Shown piece after piece: positions 27,872-36,508 of a DNA stretch of 64,000 nucleotides. The translations under genes were made by a program, and so were the position numbers. How positions within the stretch are numbered: position 1 is the first letter of the stretch; every line of letters starts with the position of its first letter. Origin of the DNA: an uncultured Muribaculaceae bacterium (GTDB lineage Bacteria > Bacteroidota > Bacteroidia > Bacteroidales > Muribaculaceae); contig CALUMH010000002.1 in NCBI GenBank assembly GCA_944321685.1, positions 1 to 64,000 of the forward strand, given 5' to 3'. The notes under the pieces are model-generated. The model was given only the letters and a program-made list of their open reading frames with translations, was not told the origin of the DNA and did not search any database.

Positions 27872-29032
27872 TCATTGCTGCTGCCGGCGCAGGCGGGCGG
27901 TGAGCAAGCGGGCTGCGGTGGCTGTGCAGTCGGCAGTGCCCAGGTGATCCATCATGCGGCTGTAGCCTGCAAGCATTTCGCTGCGCTGCGGTGTGTCGTC
28001 GAGTAACGGTGCTAAAGTCCGGGCTATTGAGCGGCTGTTGCAGAAGTGCAGCAGTAATTCGGTGAGTATAGGCTCATCGGCAATCAGGTTGGGCAGTGAT
28101 ACATATTTCACTTTAAGCAGTCGTTTGTACCAGTTGTACACACGTTTGCTGCCATTCATGCGGTAACACACCACTTGCGGCGTGCCGAGCACTGCGGTTT
28201 CGAGTGTGGCGGTACCCGATGTCACAATTGCAGCGCGGGCATGTGCTATAAGCTCGAACGACCGGCCGAAAAGCACCTTTATTGTTTCGGCCTGCTTGAT
28301 GCCTGCCTTGTTCAGCACATTGCGGTATTCGTCCTCGCTTATATTCGGTGCACCGCCTATTACAGGTTGGTATTCGGGAAATTCGTTGCAGGCGGCCACC
28401 ATCTCGGGTAGGTTGTCGCGTATCTCCTTGTGGCGAGAACCCGGCAGCAGGGCTATGACCGGCCGCTCGGGGTCAAGGCCGTTGTCTTGCTTGAATTGGT
28501 GTTCGGTAGTGAAATTCCGGCGAGCTTCGGCCATCTCTTTTACCGTGGGATTGCCGACGTAATCCACACGGTACCCGTGACGGGCATAAAAATCGGTTTC
28601 AAAAGGCAATATCGAGTACAGTTCGGTGATATACTTCTTGATTTGCTTCACGCGGTATTCTTTCCACGCCCACACCTTCGGCGAAATAAAATAGAATGCC
28701 TTTATGTTGCGGCTGTGGGCATACCCGGCCACCTTCAGGTTGAACGACGGGTAATCGACAAGTACCACCGCATCGGGTTTCCACTCGTCGATTATGCGTT
28801 TGGCCCGGCGCAGGAAACCTGTAATTTGCCCTATGTGTTTCAGTACCTCGATAAAGCCCATGAACGCCATGTCGCGGTAATGCACTATGGGTTGCACCCC
28901 GGCAGCCGAGGCCATAAGGTCGCCGCCGAAAAAGTTAAATTCGGCAGCGTTGTCCTCGGCTTTTATTGCTTTTATCAATTGCGAGGCATGAATGTCGCCC
29001 GAAGCCTCCCCGGCAATCAAGAAATATTTCAT
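27872..29032 (-). CDS. lpxB: Lipid-A-disaccharide synthase
   Basis: GT19 enzyme joining UDP-2,3-diacylglucosamine and lipid X to make the tetraacyl disaccharide of lipid A at the inner membrane. It starts with the diagnostic FLIAGEASGDIHASQLI, followed by FFGGDLM, MGFIEVLKHI, DYPSFNLKVA, FYFISPKVWAWKEYRVK, FYARHGYRVDYVGNP, ALLPGSRHKEI and VTSGTATLETAVLGTPQVVCY. At 386 residues it is full length. A TAACTTTG minus-10 sequence (minus strand, 29072-29065) lies about 33 bp upstream. It is divergent from the DUF805 gene. Confidence 0.97.
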   Translation of the reverse strand: MKYFLIAGEASGDIHASQLIKAIKAEDNAAEFNFFGGDLMASAAGVQPIVHYRDMAFMGFIEVLKHIGQITGFLRRAKRIIDEWKPDAVVLVDYPSFNLKVAGYAHSRNIKAFYFISPKVWAWKEYRVKQIKKYITELYSILPFETDFYARHGYRVDYVGNPTVKEMAEARRNFTTEHQFKQDNGLDPERPVIALLPGSRHKEIRDNLPEMVAACNEFPEYQPVIGGAPNISEDEYRNVLNKAGIKQAETIKVLFGRSFELIAHARAAIVTSGTATLETAVLGTPQVVCYRMNGSKRVYNWYKRLLKVKYVSLPNLIADEPILTELLLHFCNSRSIARTLAPLLDDTPQRSEMLAGYSRMMDHLGTADCTATAARLLTARLRRQQQ

Positions 29033-29064
29033 TGCAGTATCATGTAATCAGTTTGGTGATGTTG

Positions 29065-29072
29065 CAAAGTTA
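29065..29072 (-). promoter_or_regulatory. Minus-10 (TAACTTTG) upstream of lpxB
   Basis: The minus-strand reading TAACTTTG fits TAnnTTTG. TTTG elements lie at unusual distances (14 and 24 bp), so this is a partial promoter match. Confidence 0.45.
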
Positions 29073-29214
29073 CTCCAAGCAGGTCGCAAAATAAAGCAAA
29101 CCGGCCTGTTTTTTCACGCCTGGAAGCAGTTGACATGAAATGTATGCCGGTGGTTGCTGAAAATTTCATGAAAAAAATGTAGATACAGTTATGCAAAATT
29201 CGATTTTAATAATT

Positions 29215-29222
29215 AATTTTGA
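29215..29222 (+). promoter_or_regulatory. Minus-10 (TAATTTTG) upstream of DUF805 gene
   Basis: TAATTTTG fits TAnnTTTG and lies 33 bp before the start codon, in a very AT-rich stretch of repeated AATTAAT. No clear minus-33 element. Confidence 0.4.
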
Positions 29223-29255
29223 TAATTAATTAACAAAACCAAAAATCGTTATATT

Positions 29256-29789
29256 ATGATTAGATGCAATCGCTGTGGACAGATGATCGACGATACTTCG
29301 ACGTTTTGCCCTAATTGCGGGCAGCCTGTGAGTCAAGGCCAACCTGCTCCGCAACCCAATCAACAGTCACAAAACAATTGGCAGCAACAAACGCCGCCCA
29401 ATTATAACCAACAGCAGAAGCAGGCTTATTATACAGCCCCTAACGGTATGAAGGTGCGTAACCTTGAGATGCTTGATGCCTGCAAGATGTTTTGGACAAA
29501 ATATGCCGTTTTTGAAGGTCGTTCGCGCCGTGCCGAGTTTTGGTGGGCTTATCTTATGGTATTTGTGATAAACTTGTTGTTGGGCTGGACTTATATCGCG
29601 TCGTTGGCTTGCCTGATACCGATGATTGCCTTGAGCGTGCGCCGTTTGCACGACATAGGCAAGAGCGGATGGTACTACTTGTTGATTCTTATTCCTATCG
29701 TTGGCGCGATTGTGCTGATTGTGTGGTGGTGCCAAGATGGCAAGATAGGGCGTAACCAATATGGTGAAGACCCGAAATACATAGTCTGA
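29256..29789 (+). CDS. Zinc-ribbon DUF805 membrane protein
   Basis: The N-terminus is a small zinc ribbon with Cys4, Cys7, Cys18 and Cys21 (CNRC and CPNC). A low-complexity Gln/Asn/Pro linker follows at about 24-55. The DUF805 core then contains FEGRSRRAEFWWAYL, two or three membrane helices, VRRLHDIGKSGWYYLLI and WWCQDGKIGRNQYGEDP, all hallmarks of the family. DUF805 proteins are small inner-membrane proteins of unknown role. The fusion to a ribbon by a Q/N linker suggests it binds something in the cytoplasm, but nothing more can be said. Single gene, ending before a 14-bp stem-loop at 29856. Confidence 0.9.
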   Translation: MIRCNRCGQMIDDTSTFCPNCGQPVSQGQPAPQPNQQSQNNWQQQTPPNYNQQQKQAYYTAPNGMKVRNLEMLDACKMFWTKYAVFEGRSRRAEFWWAYLMVFVINLLLGWTYIASLACLIPMIALSVRRLHDIGKSGWYYLLILIPIVGAIVLIVWWCQDGKIGRNQYGEDPKYIV

Positions 29790-29855
29790 GAGACTTCAGG
29801 AAATGTATCGGGGAAATTTTGTATCCTGACAGGCTGCAAGAACAGCGCAAAAATT

Positions 29856-29913
29856 ATTCCCGCAGGTAAGCGCAAACAGGAGTGATGCTCTTGTAGGGGT
29901 TACCTGCGGGAAT
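29856..29913. terminator. Stem-loop between DUF805 and YbjQ-type genes
   Basis: A 14-bp perfect stem (ATTCCCGCAGGTAA with TTACCTGCGGGAAT) around a 30-nt loop between two converging genes. Likely a bidirectional end signal; no T-run. Confidence 0.6.
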
Positions 29914-29954
29914 TGTATTGTGGAAACGACCTGGTTGTTCCTCAGTGCATGTTT

Positions 29955-30281
29955 TTACAGATTTGCTATGTTTACTGCGGTGCCGCTGCAAGTCACCATA
30001 AGCATACTGCCGTTTGCTCCGACGGTTTCGTAATCCAAGTCAATGCCAATGACGGCATTTGCGCCCAATTGTGCGGCTTGGGCTTCCATTTCGGCCAGTG
30101 CGGTATTTTTGGCTTCGCGTAGCACTTCTTCATAAGAACCTGAACGTCCGCCGATGAAATCACGCACGCTTGCAAACAGGTCACGAACGAAGTTGGCACC
30201 TATTATGGTTTCTCCCGATACTATGCCATAGTAGGTTGTTATGCGCATACCTTCCACGGCGTTGGTTGTGGTAAGTAACAT
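29955..30281 (-). CDS. YbjQ/UPF0145-family protein
   Basis: A 108-residue soluble protein with the UPF0145 pattern. It opens with [31 protein letters not shown], continues with [21 protein letters not shown], and ends with [22 protein letters not shown] and a beta strand [11 protein letters not shown]. Members are thought to form pentamers and are annotated as putative heavy-metal-binding proteins; the function is not established. The gene is 36 bp upstream of gldN on the same strand reading away from it, and its own end faces the gldN end region only through read-through, so a functional link to secretion is not implied. Confidence 0.92.
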   Translation of the reverse strand: MLLTTTNAVEGMRITTYYGIVSGETIIGANFVRDLFASVRDFIGGRSGSYEEVLREAKNTALAEMEAQAAQLGANAVIGIDLDYETVGANGSMLMVTCSGTAVNIANL

Positions 30282-30317
30282 ATATAAATCGCTTTGTCAA
30301 TTGTTGATTGTCGATTG

Positions 30318-31451
30318 TCAACCTTTTCTGCGGCGAACCGAGCGGACGGCCGAGCCGCTGTTTGAAACTTTGGCTTTTTTCACATTCGATGTTTTTGGCT
30401 TTTTTGTGCGCTTCGAGCGTTTGTTCTTCGGTTCCTTTTCTTGATTGTTTTCGTCACGGTCGCGGATTATTATGCCGTCTTCCTCATCGCTCACCGAGGT
30501 GAGTGCTGTGCTGTCGGCTGCCGCTTCGCGGGCTTCGGCAATGGCTTGCAGTTCTTCGCGCGAAGGTATCCACAAGTTGCGGTCGAATGACTCAAGCCTG
30601 TTTTCGATGCTGTCTTGTGCCCGTTTCAAGTCTTCGGGGTCGGGGAACATTTGCACCATTGAGAGGTTTCGCAGGTTCTTGGTCTTATAGATGCTGCCCT
30701 TGTACATTCCCATCACGAAGAAATCTTCGAGATTGTAACGGGCAAGGTTGTTATCGTTGTCGGTGAATACGTATTGTTGGGAAATATAGGGCCTGATGTC
30801 GTCCATTTCAACCCAAAACATCGGGTAGCGCACTGCATCGCCGCCAAAATCATCGGTACGGTGCAGCACCGGGCATATTGCCGTGACTTTCTTCTTCATT
30901 TTCCCTTCAAGACGGTCAAATTCCATGCGTTCGATGATGTAGTAGCTAAGTACCTCGTTGGCCGGAACATCGCTTTCCTCGATTGTGAAACGCGGGTTGC
31001 GCTCGGTGCTGCCCTTGGCTTCGGTATAAAGCACATGGAAACGGTCGAGCATTTCACTCACGTTGATGCGGTATTGCTCGGTGAAGAGTTCGCGACCGTC
31101 AAGGTATTCATAGGCCGGGATTTTGCCATCGGCAAGCAGGCGCATTATTATGAAAAACAGGTTCTGCCCGTCCTCGTTGGGCAGTTCGGGATAGTACAAT
31201 GCCATGTTGGTTGCATCGGTGAGGTCGATGGAGCGGTATATGACACGCATCCATTCCACATTGGCATCTGACTGTTCCCGTTCTTCATAAAATGCTTTCA
31301 TGCGTTCGGTCATGCCGGTTTCATCTTTTTCGGTATTCCGGCCGCCGGGAGTGCGGCGGCGCACCACGCCGCTTTCATCTTGTGCCAAGGCACAGGGCAT
31401 TGCAATGCCCATCAGCAACACGCTTGCTAAAATATATTTTAAGGTCTTCAT
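30318..31451 (-). CDS. gldN: Type IX secretion / gliding protein GldN (PorN)
   Basis: Periplasmic partner of the GldK lipoprotein, together forming the large ring of the type IX secretion system. Signal peptide (TLKYILASVLLMGIAMPCALAQ), then the GldN domain with EWMRVIYRSIDLTDATNMALYYP, LFFIIMRLLADGKIPAYEYLDGRELFTE, ICPVLHRTDDFGGDAVRYPMFWVEM and FFVMGMYKGSIYKTKNLRNLS. At 377 residues it is longer than many homologues because of an acidic stretch followed by a strongly basic tail of about 45 residues rich in Lys and Arg. Last gene of the porT-porP-gldKLMN operon, 24 bp after gldM. Confidence 0.95.
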   Translation of the reverse strand: MKTLKYILASVLLMGIAMPCALAQDESGVVRRRTPGGRNTEKDETGMTERMKAFYEEREQSDANVEWMRVIYRSIDLTDATNMALYYPELPNEDGQNLFFIIMRLLADGKIPAYEYLDGRELFTEQYRINVSEMLDRFHVLYTEAKGSTERNPRFTIEESDVPANEVLSYYIIERMEFDRLEGKMKKKVTAICPVLHRTDDFGGDAVRYPMFWVEMDDIRPYISQQYVFTDNDNNLARYNLEDFFVMGMYKGSIYKTKNLRNLSMVQMFPDPEDLKRAQDSIENRLESFDRNLWIPSREELQAIAEAREAAADSTALTSVSDEEDGIIIRDRDENNQEKEPKNKRSKRTKKPKTSNVKKAKVSNSGSAVRSVRRRKG

Positions 31452-31475
31452 ATATTTATCTATGAGGTTTTGTCA

Positions 31476-33053
31476 TCAGTTCACAATTACTTCCATCGGG
31501 GCGAGTGTGCGCTCGATGCCGTCGGGGCCTATTGCTCTCACGCGCGATATGTAGAATCGTTTGCCGCGGGTGAGGCGGCGGAAACTGCTCTTTTGCCGGT
31601 TGGAGAACTTGTCGCCATCCGACACTTCAGGAATGGCATTACCCATCGAGTCGAAAAATACAGTCTCGAAACTCAGTACGCGATAGGCCACGTTGAGCAT
31701 ATCGTCGTCGATGGCTGCCGCGATGCCGTCGGTTTGCAACAACAATGATTTGGCAAACGGCTTGCCGCCGCGATATCGCTCGGGATTGCCTTTACTGTCG
31801 GTATATGCTATGTATGGCATCGGGTCGGGCAGCTTGCGTACACGGAAGTTGGTCGTGGCAACCGTCTGTTGCCTGCCGTCGATGGTGGCGGAGACAGTTA
31901 TCACGGCTTCGGTTCCCACTTTGTCGGGGTGTGCTGCCCAAGTGTCGCCGTTGCGTGTGAGCGTGCCATTGGTCATCGATGCCGAAATGGCATTGCCGGG
32001 AATGCCCGGGACGGCAATCGACAGCGGGTTGTCGATGCCTGCGTAAAGCACGTTCATCATGGTTGCCGAAATGGTAGCCGTGGGGTCGATTACGGTGTAT
32101 GACGAAGTGAAGTTGTGCTTCGACGTGGTGCCGTCGCCATGAGCCACCTCTATGTAACCCGAGTAATCGAAATTGCCCGAGCGCGATGTGGTTACTTCAT
32201 ACAGTCCGCGGTCGTTGCCGAGGCGGTTACCGCCGACATATACTGCAGGCCGCTGCGTGGTATCGACTGCGGCAAGCACTATGTTGGCCGAGTAGCTGCT
32301 GCCGCGCATTACAATGCGCGACTCGGGAATGACGAAGGCGTCAACCTGGTTTACACGCAGGTCGCTTGCGTCGATATTGTTGAGCAATGTGCCAAGTACT
32401 TCGCCTTCGGCGTAAAGCAGGTCGTTCTGTATTTTTGAAAGCAGCGTCACCGAAGCCACCACAGGCATATTTTCAAACATACCTTCTTCCCAAGATTTGC
32501 TTTTGCCCACTGCCCGTAATTCGCGAGGTGCGGTCGAGAGCGCGTTCTCGATGTTTTGCCGCTTTAGTGTGTCGTCGAGCATGGCTGCTACGTAGGTGCG
32601 GTAATTGTCGATGCGCTCGCGCAATTCCTTGCCCTTGCCGTTGCGTGGGGCAAGCATTACCACCGAGGGGGTTTCGGTGTCGTCTTGGTTGCGAATGTTG
32701 CGCACGTCGCCATCTTCACCGTCGGAAGTCTTCACGATGGTTGTTTTCAACGAGTCGATATATGAATAAAGCTCGCCGGTGCGTTGTCTCACTTCCGAGG
32801 CCCGGGCATACCACACACCGCCCTTTTCGGGGTTTTGGGCGTTGAATGCCTCAAGTTGGTCGTAGATGGCGCGGTTGCGGTCGGCGACGGTGCGGTTTGA
32901 GCGTGTCAGGCCGTCTTCGACCTGAGTGAAGCCGTTGAGCACGTCGCTCGACACGTTGAGTGCCAGCATTGCGGTCAAGACGATATACATGAGGTTTATC
33001 ATCTTTTGCCGCGGCGACATTCGCCCTACCGTCTGATTATGTGCGTTAGCCAT
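31476..33053 (-). CDS. gldM: Type IX secretion / gliding motor protein GldM (PorM)
   Basis: One membrane helix near residues 17-40 (MINLMYIVLTAMLALNVSSDVL) preceded by Arg15, then a long periplasmic rod of beta domains. Paired with GldL it forms the rotary motor that converts the proton gradient into movement for protein secretion. Recognisable segments are SNRTVADRNRAIYDQLEAFN, RVNQVDAFVIPESRIVMRGSSYSANIVLAAVD and the C-terminal domain with FRVRKLPDPMPYIA. Full length at 525 residues. It starts 8 bp after the gldL stop, in the canonical order. Confidence 0.96.
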   Translation of the reverse strand: MANAHNQTVGRMSPRQKMINLMYIVLTAMLALNVSSDVLNGFTQVEDGLTRSNRTVADRNRAIYDQLEAFNAQNPEKGGVWYARASEVRQRTGELYSYIDSLKTTIVKTSDGEDGDVRNIRNQDDTETPSVVMLAPRNGKGKELRERIDNYRTYVAAMLDDTLKRQNIENALSTAPRELRAVGKSKSWEEGMFENMPVVASVTLLSKIQNDLLYAEGEVLGTLLNNIDASDLRVNQVDAFVIPESRIVMRGSSYSANIVLAAVDTTQRPAVYVGGNRLGNDRGLYEVTTSRSGNFDYSGYIEVAHGDGTTSKHNFTSSYTVIDPTATISATMMNVLYAGIDNPLSIAVPGIPGNAISASMTNGTLTRNGDTWAAHPDKVGTEAVITVSATIDGRQQTVATTNFRVRKLPDPMPYIAYTDSKGNPERYRGGKPFAKSLLLQTDGIAAAIDDDMLNVAYRVLSFETVFFDSMGNAIPEVSDGDKFSNRQKSSFRRLTRGKRFYISRVRAIGPDGIERTLAPMEVIVN

Positions 33054-33061
33054 CTCTTTGT

Positions 33062-34033
33062 TTATGCTTTGTTATCGTCGTTGTTGTTGGTATCCATTCC
33101 CGGCATCATGGGGCGGTACATATTCACGGTCATGGCTTTCACCATTTTTTCATACACGTTGTTGAGCTGCTTCATGTATCGGGCCATTTTTTCGGCTTCA
33201 TCGCAATAGCTTGCGCTCTCGGCGGCCGATTTTTCATACATATCGCGAATGTCTTTCAAGCCGCGGTTCACGCGGTCGATGTTGTCGAGCTGCGTGGAGA
33301 TGCTCTTCAGCTGTATTTCATATATGGTATTAAGCCCGTTGATGTTGCGGTTCAGGTTTTCCATCTGTCCCACATATCCTTGCGAGCTGCGGGTGATGTT
33401 TTCGCTGTTGTCGGTGATTGCCTTGTATGACGAGAGCAGCACCGATGTCACCTGGTTCAAAGCCTCGGTTGTCGAGCGCAATTGCTCCATTTGCTCGGAT
33501 ATTGCCGACAGTTGCGACAGGTATTGTCCTGTGGCATCGGTCAGTTCGGCCATTTTTGAGAGTTGGTCGCTTGCCGCTGCCATTTTGGCGATGCTTTCGC
33601 TTAGCGAGCGTGTATCCTCTTCCGATACGTTCACGCCGGCAGGCAATACGCCACCGGTTCCGCCGGCGGCATTGATGTTGATGGTTCCACCTTCGGCAGC
33701 CGAGCCGGCAGCACCGCCGTTTATCACAATCCCTTTGCCACTTGAAAAGTCGGGGCGGTCTTCGGGGTTGTTTGATCTTAAAACGGGGAATACCTCTTCC
33801 CATTTGTAGGCTTGTTCGGGGCGGTCGAATGCGGTGAGGATAAACATAAGCACTTCGGTGCCCATACCGATGCAAAGCAGTGTGTTGCCGCCAGGCAGGT
33901 GCAAGATTTTGAACAGTGCACCCCAAATCACAACGGCTGCACCTATACTGTAAGCAAAATTGAAGAAGCGTTGCCCCTTTTCACCCGAAAGGAACCGCTC
34001 TATGCTGTTTTTGTATTTTTTATATTTACCCAT
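33062..34033 (-). CDS. gldL: Type IX secretion / gliding motor protein GldL (PorL)
   Basis: Inner-membrane stator partner of GldM. ATG at 34033 gives the conserved start GKYKKYKNSIERFLSGEKGQ. Helix one is FFNFAYSIGAAVVIWGALFKI; helix two, LLCIGMGTEVLMFILTAF, carries Glu60, equivalent to the membrane glutamate proposed as proton carrier. The remaining 250 residues are cytoplasmic, with a Gly/Ala-rich linker (about 105-135) and a long coiled coil full of Ser, Gln and Leu. The frame stays open upstream to 34198, but that extension overlaps gldK in another frame and does not look like protein. 35 bp separate it from gldK. Confidence 0.95.
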   Translation of the reverse strand: MGKYKKYKNSIERFLSGEKGQRFFNFAYSIGAAVVIWGALFKILHLPGGNTLLCIGMGTEVLMFILTAFDRPEQAYKWEEVFPVLRSNNPEDRPDFSSGKGIVINGGAAGSAAEGGTININAAGGTGGVLPAGVNVSEEDTRSLSESIAKMAAASDQLSKMAELTDATGQYLSQLSAISEQMEQLRSTTEALNQVTSVLLSSYKAITDNSENITRSSQGYVGQMENLNRNINGLNTIYEIQLKSISTQLDNIDRVNRGLKDIRDMYEKSAAESASYCDEAEKMARYMKQLNNVYEKMVKAMTVNMYRPMMPGMDTNNNDDNKA

Positions 34034-34068
34034 GTCGAGATGTGTGTATGAGTGTGTTTTAATGAGTA

Positions 34069-35499
34069 TTATTTGCGTTTGCTCTTTTGGTACCCTATGG
34101 CCGAGCGCACACAGCGAAATCCGATGAATGAGCGTTGCTCGTTCTGGTATTCCCACATACGCAGGTCGCTGCGCACATTGTGTGCGACATCTTTCCATGA
34201 ACCGCCGCGCACCACTTTGCGTTTCATTCGGTAGGGGTCTTCGATAGCCGCATTGTAGCGATATTCGGGGTTAAGGTCGGAGGTGCGTTCGCTCATGCTC
34301 TCGGTGTAAGCTGTCGAAGTCCATTCGCTCACGTTGCCTGCCATGTCAAACAGCCCGAACTCATTGGCATCGTAAGTGCCTGCCTGTGAAGTGATGATGT
34401 TGCCGTCGCGCACGTAGTTGCCTTCTTGCGGCTTGAAATTTGCATAGAAGCATCCTTCATTCTCGTCGATGGGCATATCGCCTTCCCACGGGAACTTGTT
34501 TTTGTCGATGCCGGCACGTGCGGCATATTCCCATTCGGCCTCGGTGGGTAACCGGTATGGTTCCACATACACGCCTTGTGCGCCCAGTGCGCGTTTCAGG
34601 TATGCCGTGCGCCATGCGCAGAACGCATTGGCCTGTTCCCAACTAACACCCACCACGGGGAAGTCGTTGTACCCGGCGTGGGAGAAATACATCCGCACGT
34701 ATTGCTCATTGTATGAGTTTTCGAAGTCGTTGATCCAGCACGTCGTGTCGGGATATATATTCACGATGTAAGTGTTCAGGAAATCATAGTCGCCTGTGAG
34801 TTGGCGCGTAATGGTTTGGCGGACGATGCGTCCGTCGTCGGTCATGTAGGCCGTGTCTTTCGAGATTGTGGGCAATTCCTCGCTCACCGGGTGGTCGGTG
34901 TTGAGGTCGCGGCGTGCAGGGTCGCGGCGGTATTTGCGTTTTGCCGCCTCGGTGAGGTTGAAAATCTCGTAACGGTAATTCATTTGCTCAGGGTCGAGTT
35001 CACGTGCTCCCGTAATGGGGTTGGTGCGGTACACACTCTCGATGGCGCGTTGCTCGTCCTCGTCGGGGTTGCGCCAAGGTATCGCCTTGTTCCAGTTGAG
35101 GTGCGGTGTTATGGGATTTCCCTCGTCGTCTTCCTCGATGCGGTATTCCTCGTTTCCACCGTATGCCGGGTCGGCAAGGCGTTCGCGGATAATCGAGTCG
35201 CGCACCCAAAGCACGAATTGCTTATACTTGGAATTTGTGATTTCGGTCTCGTCCATCCAAAAGGCATCGACCGAAATTCCGCGGTCGTCTTTGCGGATAC
35301 CCCATGTGGAGTCGTTTTCGGCCGGGCCCACGCGCATCGAGCCGCGTTCCACCAGAACCATGCCGTATGGGGTGGGTTCGGTATATGCGGTTCCGCCCAC
35401 GCCAGTTACTTCGCCGCCTGCGCCAATGCTGCGCGACGACATACACGAAGTGGCGAGCAGCCCCAATGCCGAAGCAATATAAATCAGTCCCTTTTTCAT
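34069..35499 (-). CDS. gldK: Type IX secretion / gliding lipoprotein GldK (PorK)
   Basis: Outer-membrane lipoprotein with a formylglycine-generating-enzyme/sulfatase-modifying (SUMF1-like) fold, used structurally in the secretion ring with GldN. Lipobox LLATSC with Cys19. The fold shows in YGMVLVERGSMRVG, VDAFWMDETEITNSKYKQFV, FPVVGVSWEQANAFCAWRTAYL, RLPTEAEWEYAARAG, FGLFDMAGNVSEWTSTAY and VVRGGSWKDVAHNVRSDLR. Full length at 476 residues. It stands between porP (3-bp gap) and gldL. Confidence 0.96.
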   Translation of the reverse strand: MKKGLIYIASALGLLATSCMSSRSIGAGGEVTGVGGTAYTEPTPYGMVLVERGSMRVGPAENDSTWGIRKDDRGISVDAFWMDETEITNSKYKQFVLWVRDSIIRERLADPAYGGNEEYRIEEDDEGNPITPHLNWNKAIPWRNPDEDEQRAIESVYRTNPITGARELDPEQMNYRYEIFNLTEAAKRKYRRDPARRDLNTDHPVSEELPTISKDTAYMTDDGRIVRQTITRQLTGDYDFLNTYIVNIYPDTTCWINDFENSYNEQYVRMYFSHAGYNDFPVVGVSWEQANAFCAWRTAYLKRALGAQGVYVEPYRLPTEAEWEYAARAGIDKNKFPWEGDMPIDENEGCFYANFKPQEGNYVRDGNIITSQAGTYDANEFGLFDMAGNVSEWTSTAYTESMSERTSDLNPEYRYNAAIEDPYRMKRKVVRGGSWKDVAHNVRSDLRMWEYQNEQRSFIGFRCVRSAIGYQKSKRK

Positions 35500-35502
35500 A
35501 TC

Positions 35503-36495
35503 TTACATTATGCGAATGCTTTTATGCTTGTTTTTGTTTTTATCTTGTAAATTAAGTTTAACGTTATATTGCAAGAACACCTCGTGGCTGCCGGTGCTGG
35601 CCTTGGATATGGCCGAAACGGGGTAATCGTAGCAATAGCCGAGGAAAAAATTCTTGTATTCGCCTCCAACCATTATTGATACTGCATCGTTCCACCTGTA
35701 ACCGATGCCACCCGAGAGGAATTTCTTGAAACGCACACGGGCGGTGATGTCGCCGGTGAATGAAGAGAAATCGGTGCGCAGCATCATGGACGGTTGTATT
35801 TCAAATAACGTATTTTTTATCGGAATATTGCTGCCTGCCATGAAATACAGCGCACGGCCCATTTGAAATTCATATTGTCCTTCCGATGATTGGCTGTTTT
35901 CGGACTTCAGTGTCATCGTCGGTTGCAGCAGGTGTGTCGAGGATAGCGAAGCCCAAAACCACCGATGCGTGTAGAACACGCCCGCAGCCATGTCGAAAGC
36001 CATTCCGGCAATGTCGTTGGTGGGGATGGCTTCATCGTCGCTGTTGTGGTAATCGTCGCCTTCGGGAATGAAAACCTCGGTGCCGCGGAATGTCTGGTTG
36101 GCCAATCCCACTTGCACGCCTATGCTTAGCATACCACCGAGCAGTTTCATTTTATAAGCGAGTTGTGCCCCTATGTTGATGGTGCTGAAAAGTCCTATGC
36201 TTTCTTGGGAAAACGCAATGCCCGCACCTATACGCTTGCCGAATACCTTGAACGGGCTGTCGGCTAGCCCGGTGAATGTGACCGGCGCATTTGGAATGCC
36301 CACCCATTGCATTTTGGCTCCGGCAGTGATTTTTATCGAGTCGCTGTTGCCTGCCGCTGCCGGGTTGTAATATGACGGCAATGCCCAGTATTGGGAAAAC
36401 AGCGCATCGCTTTGAGCCACTGCACCTGCCGGGGCAAGTATTGCAGTGAACATCACGGCTATCGTGGCAAATATTTGTGTAAGGCGGCTTGTCAT
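35503..36495 (-). CDS. porP: PorP/SprF-family type IX secretion membrane protein
   Basis: Outer-membrane beta-barrel of about 330 residues with a signal peptide (TSRLTQIFATIAVMFTAILAPAGAVAQ). The family-specific N-terminus reads DALFSQYWALPSYYNPAAAGNSD, followed by strands such as PFKVFGKRIGAGIAFSQESIGLF and GGIGYRWNDAVSIMVGGEYKN. In P. gingivalis PorP precedes PorK-L-M-N and interacts with PorK/PorN at the membrane. The ATG at 36495 was chosen over 36534 because it follows the porT stop and opens a proper signal peptide. Confidence 0.93.
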   Translation of the reverse strand: MTSRLTQIFATIAVMFTAILAPAGAVAQSDALFSQYWALPSYYNPAAAGNSDSIKITAGAKMQWVGIPNAPVTFTGLADSPFKVFGKRIGAGIAFSQESIGLFSTINIGAQLAYKMKLLGGMLSIGVQVGLANQTFRGTEVFIPEGDDYHNSDDEAIPTNDIAGMAFDMAAGVFYTHRWFWASLSSTHLLQPTMTLKSENSQSSEGQYEFQMGRALYFMAGSNIPIKNTLFEIQPSMMLRTDFSSFTGDITARVRFKKFLSGGIGYRWNDAVSIMVGGEYKNFFLGYCYDYPVSAISKASTGSHEVFLQYNVKLNLQDKNKNKHKSIRIM

Positions 36496-36508
36496 CTTCT
36501 TATCGCGG

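Noticed and set aside
34034..34198. In-frame N-terminal extension of GldL
   Set aside because: It overlaps the gldK coding end in another frame, and the conserved GldL start GKYKKYKNS begins at 34033.
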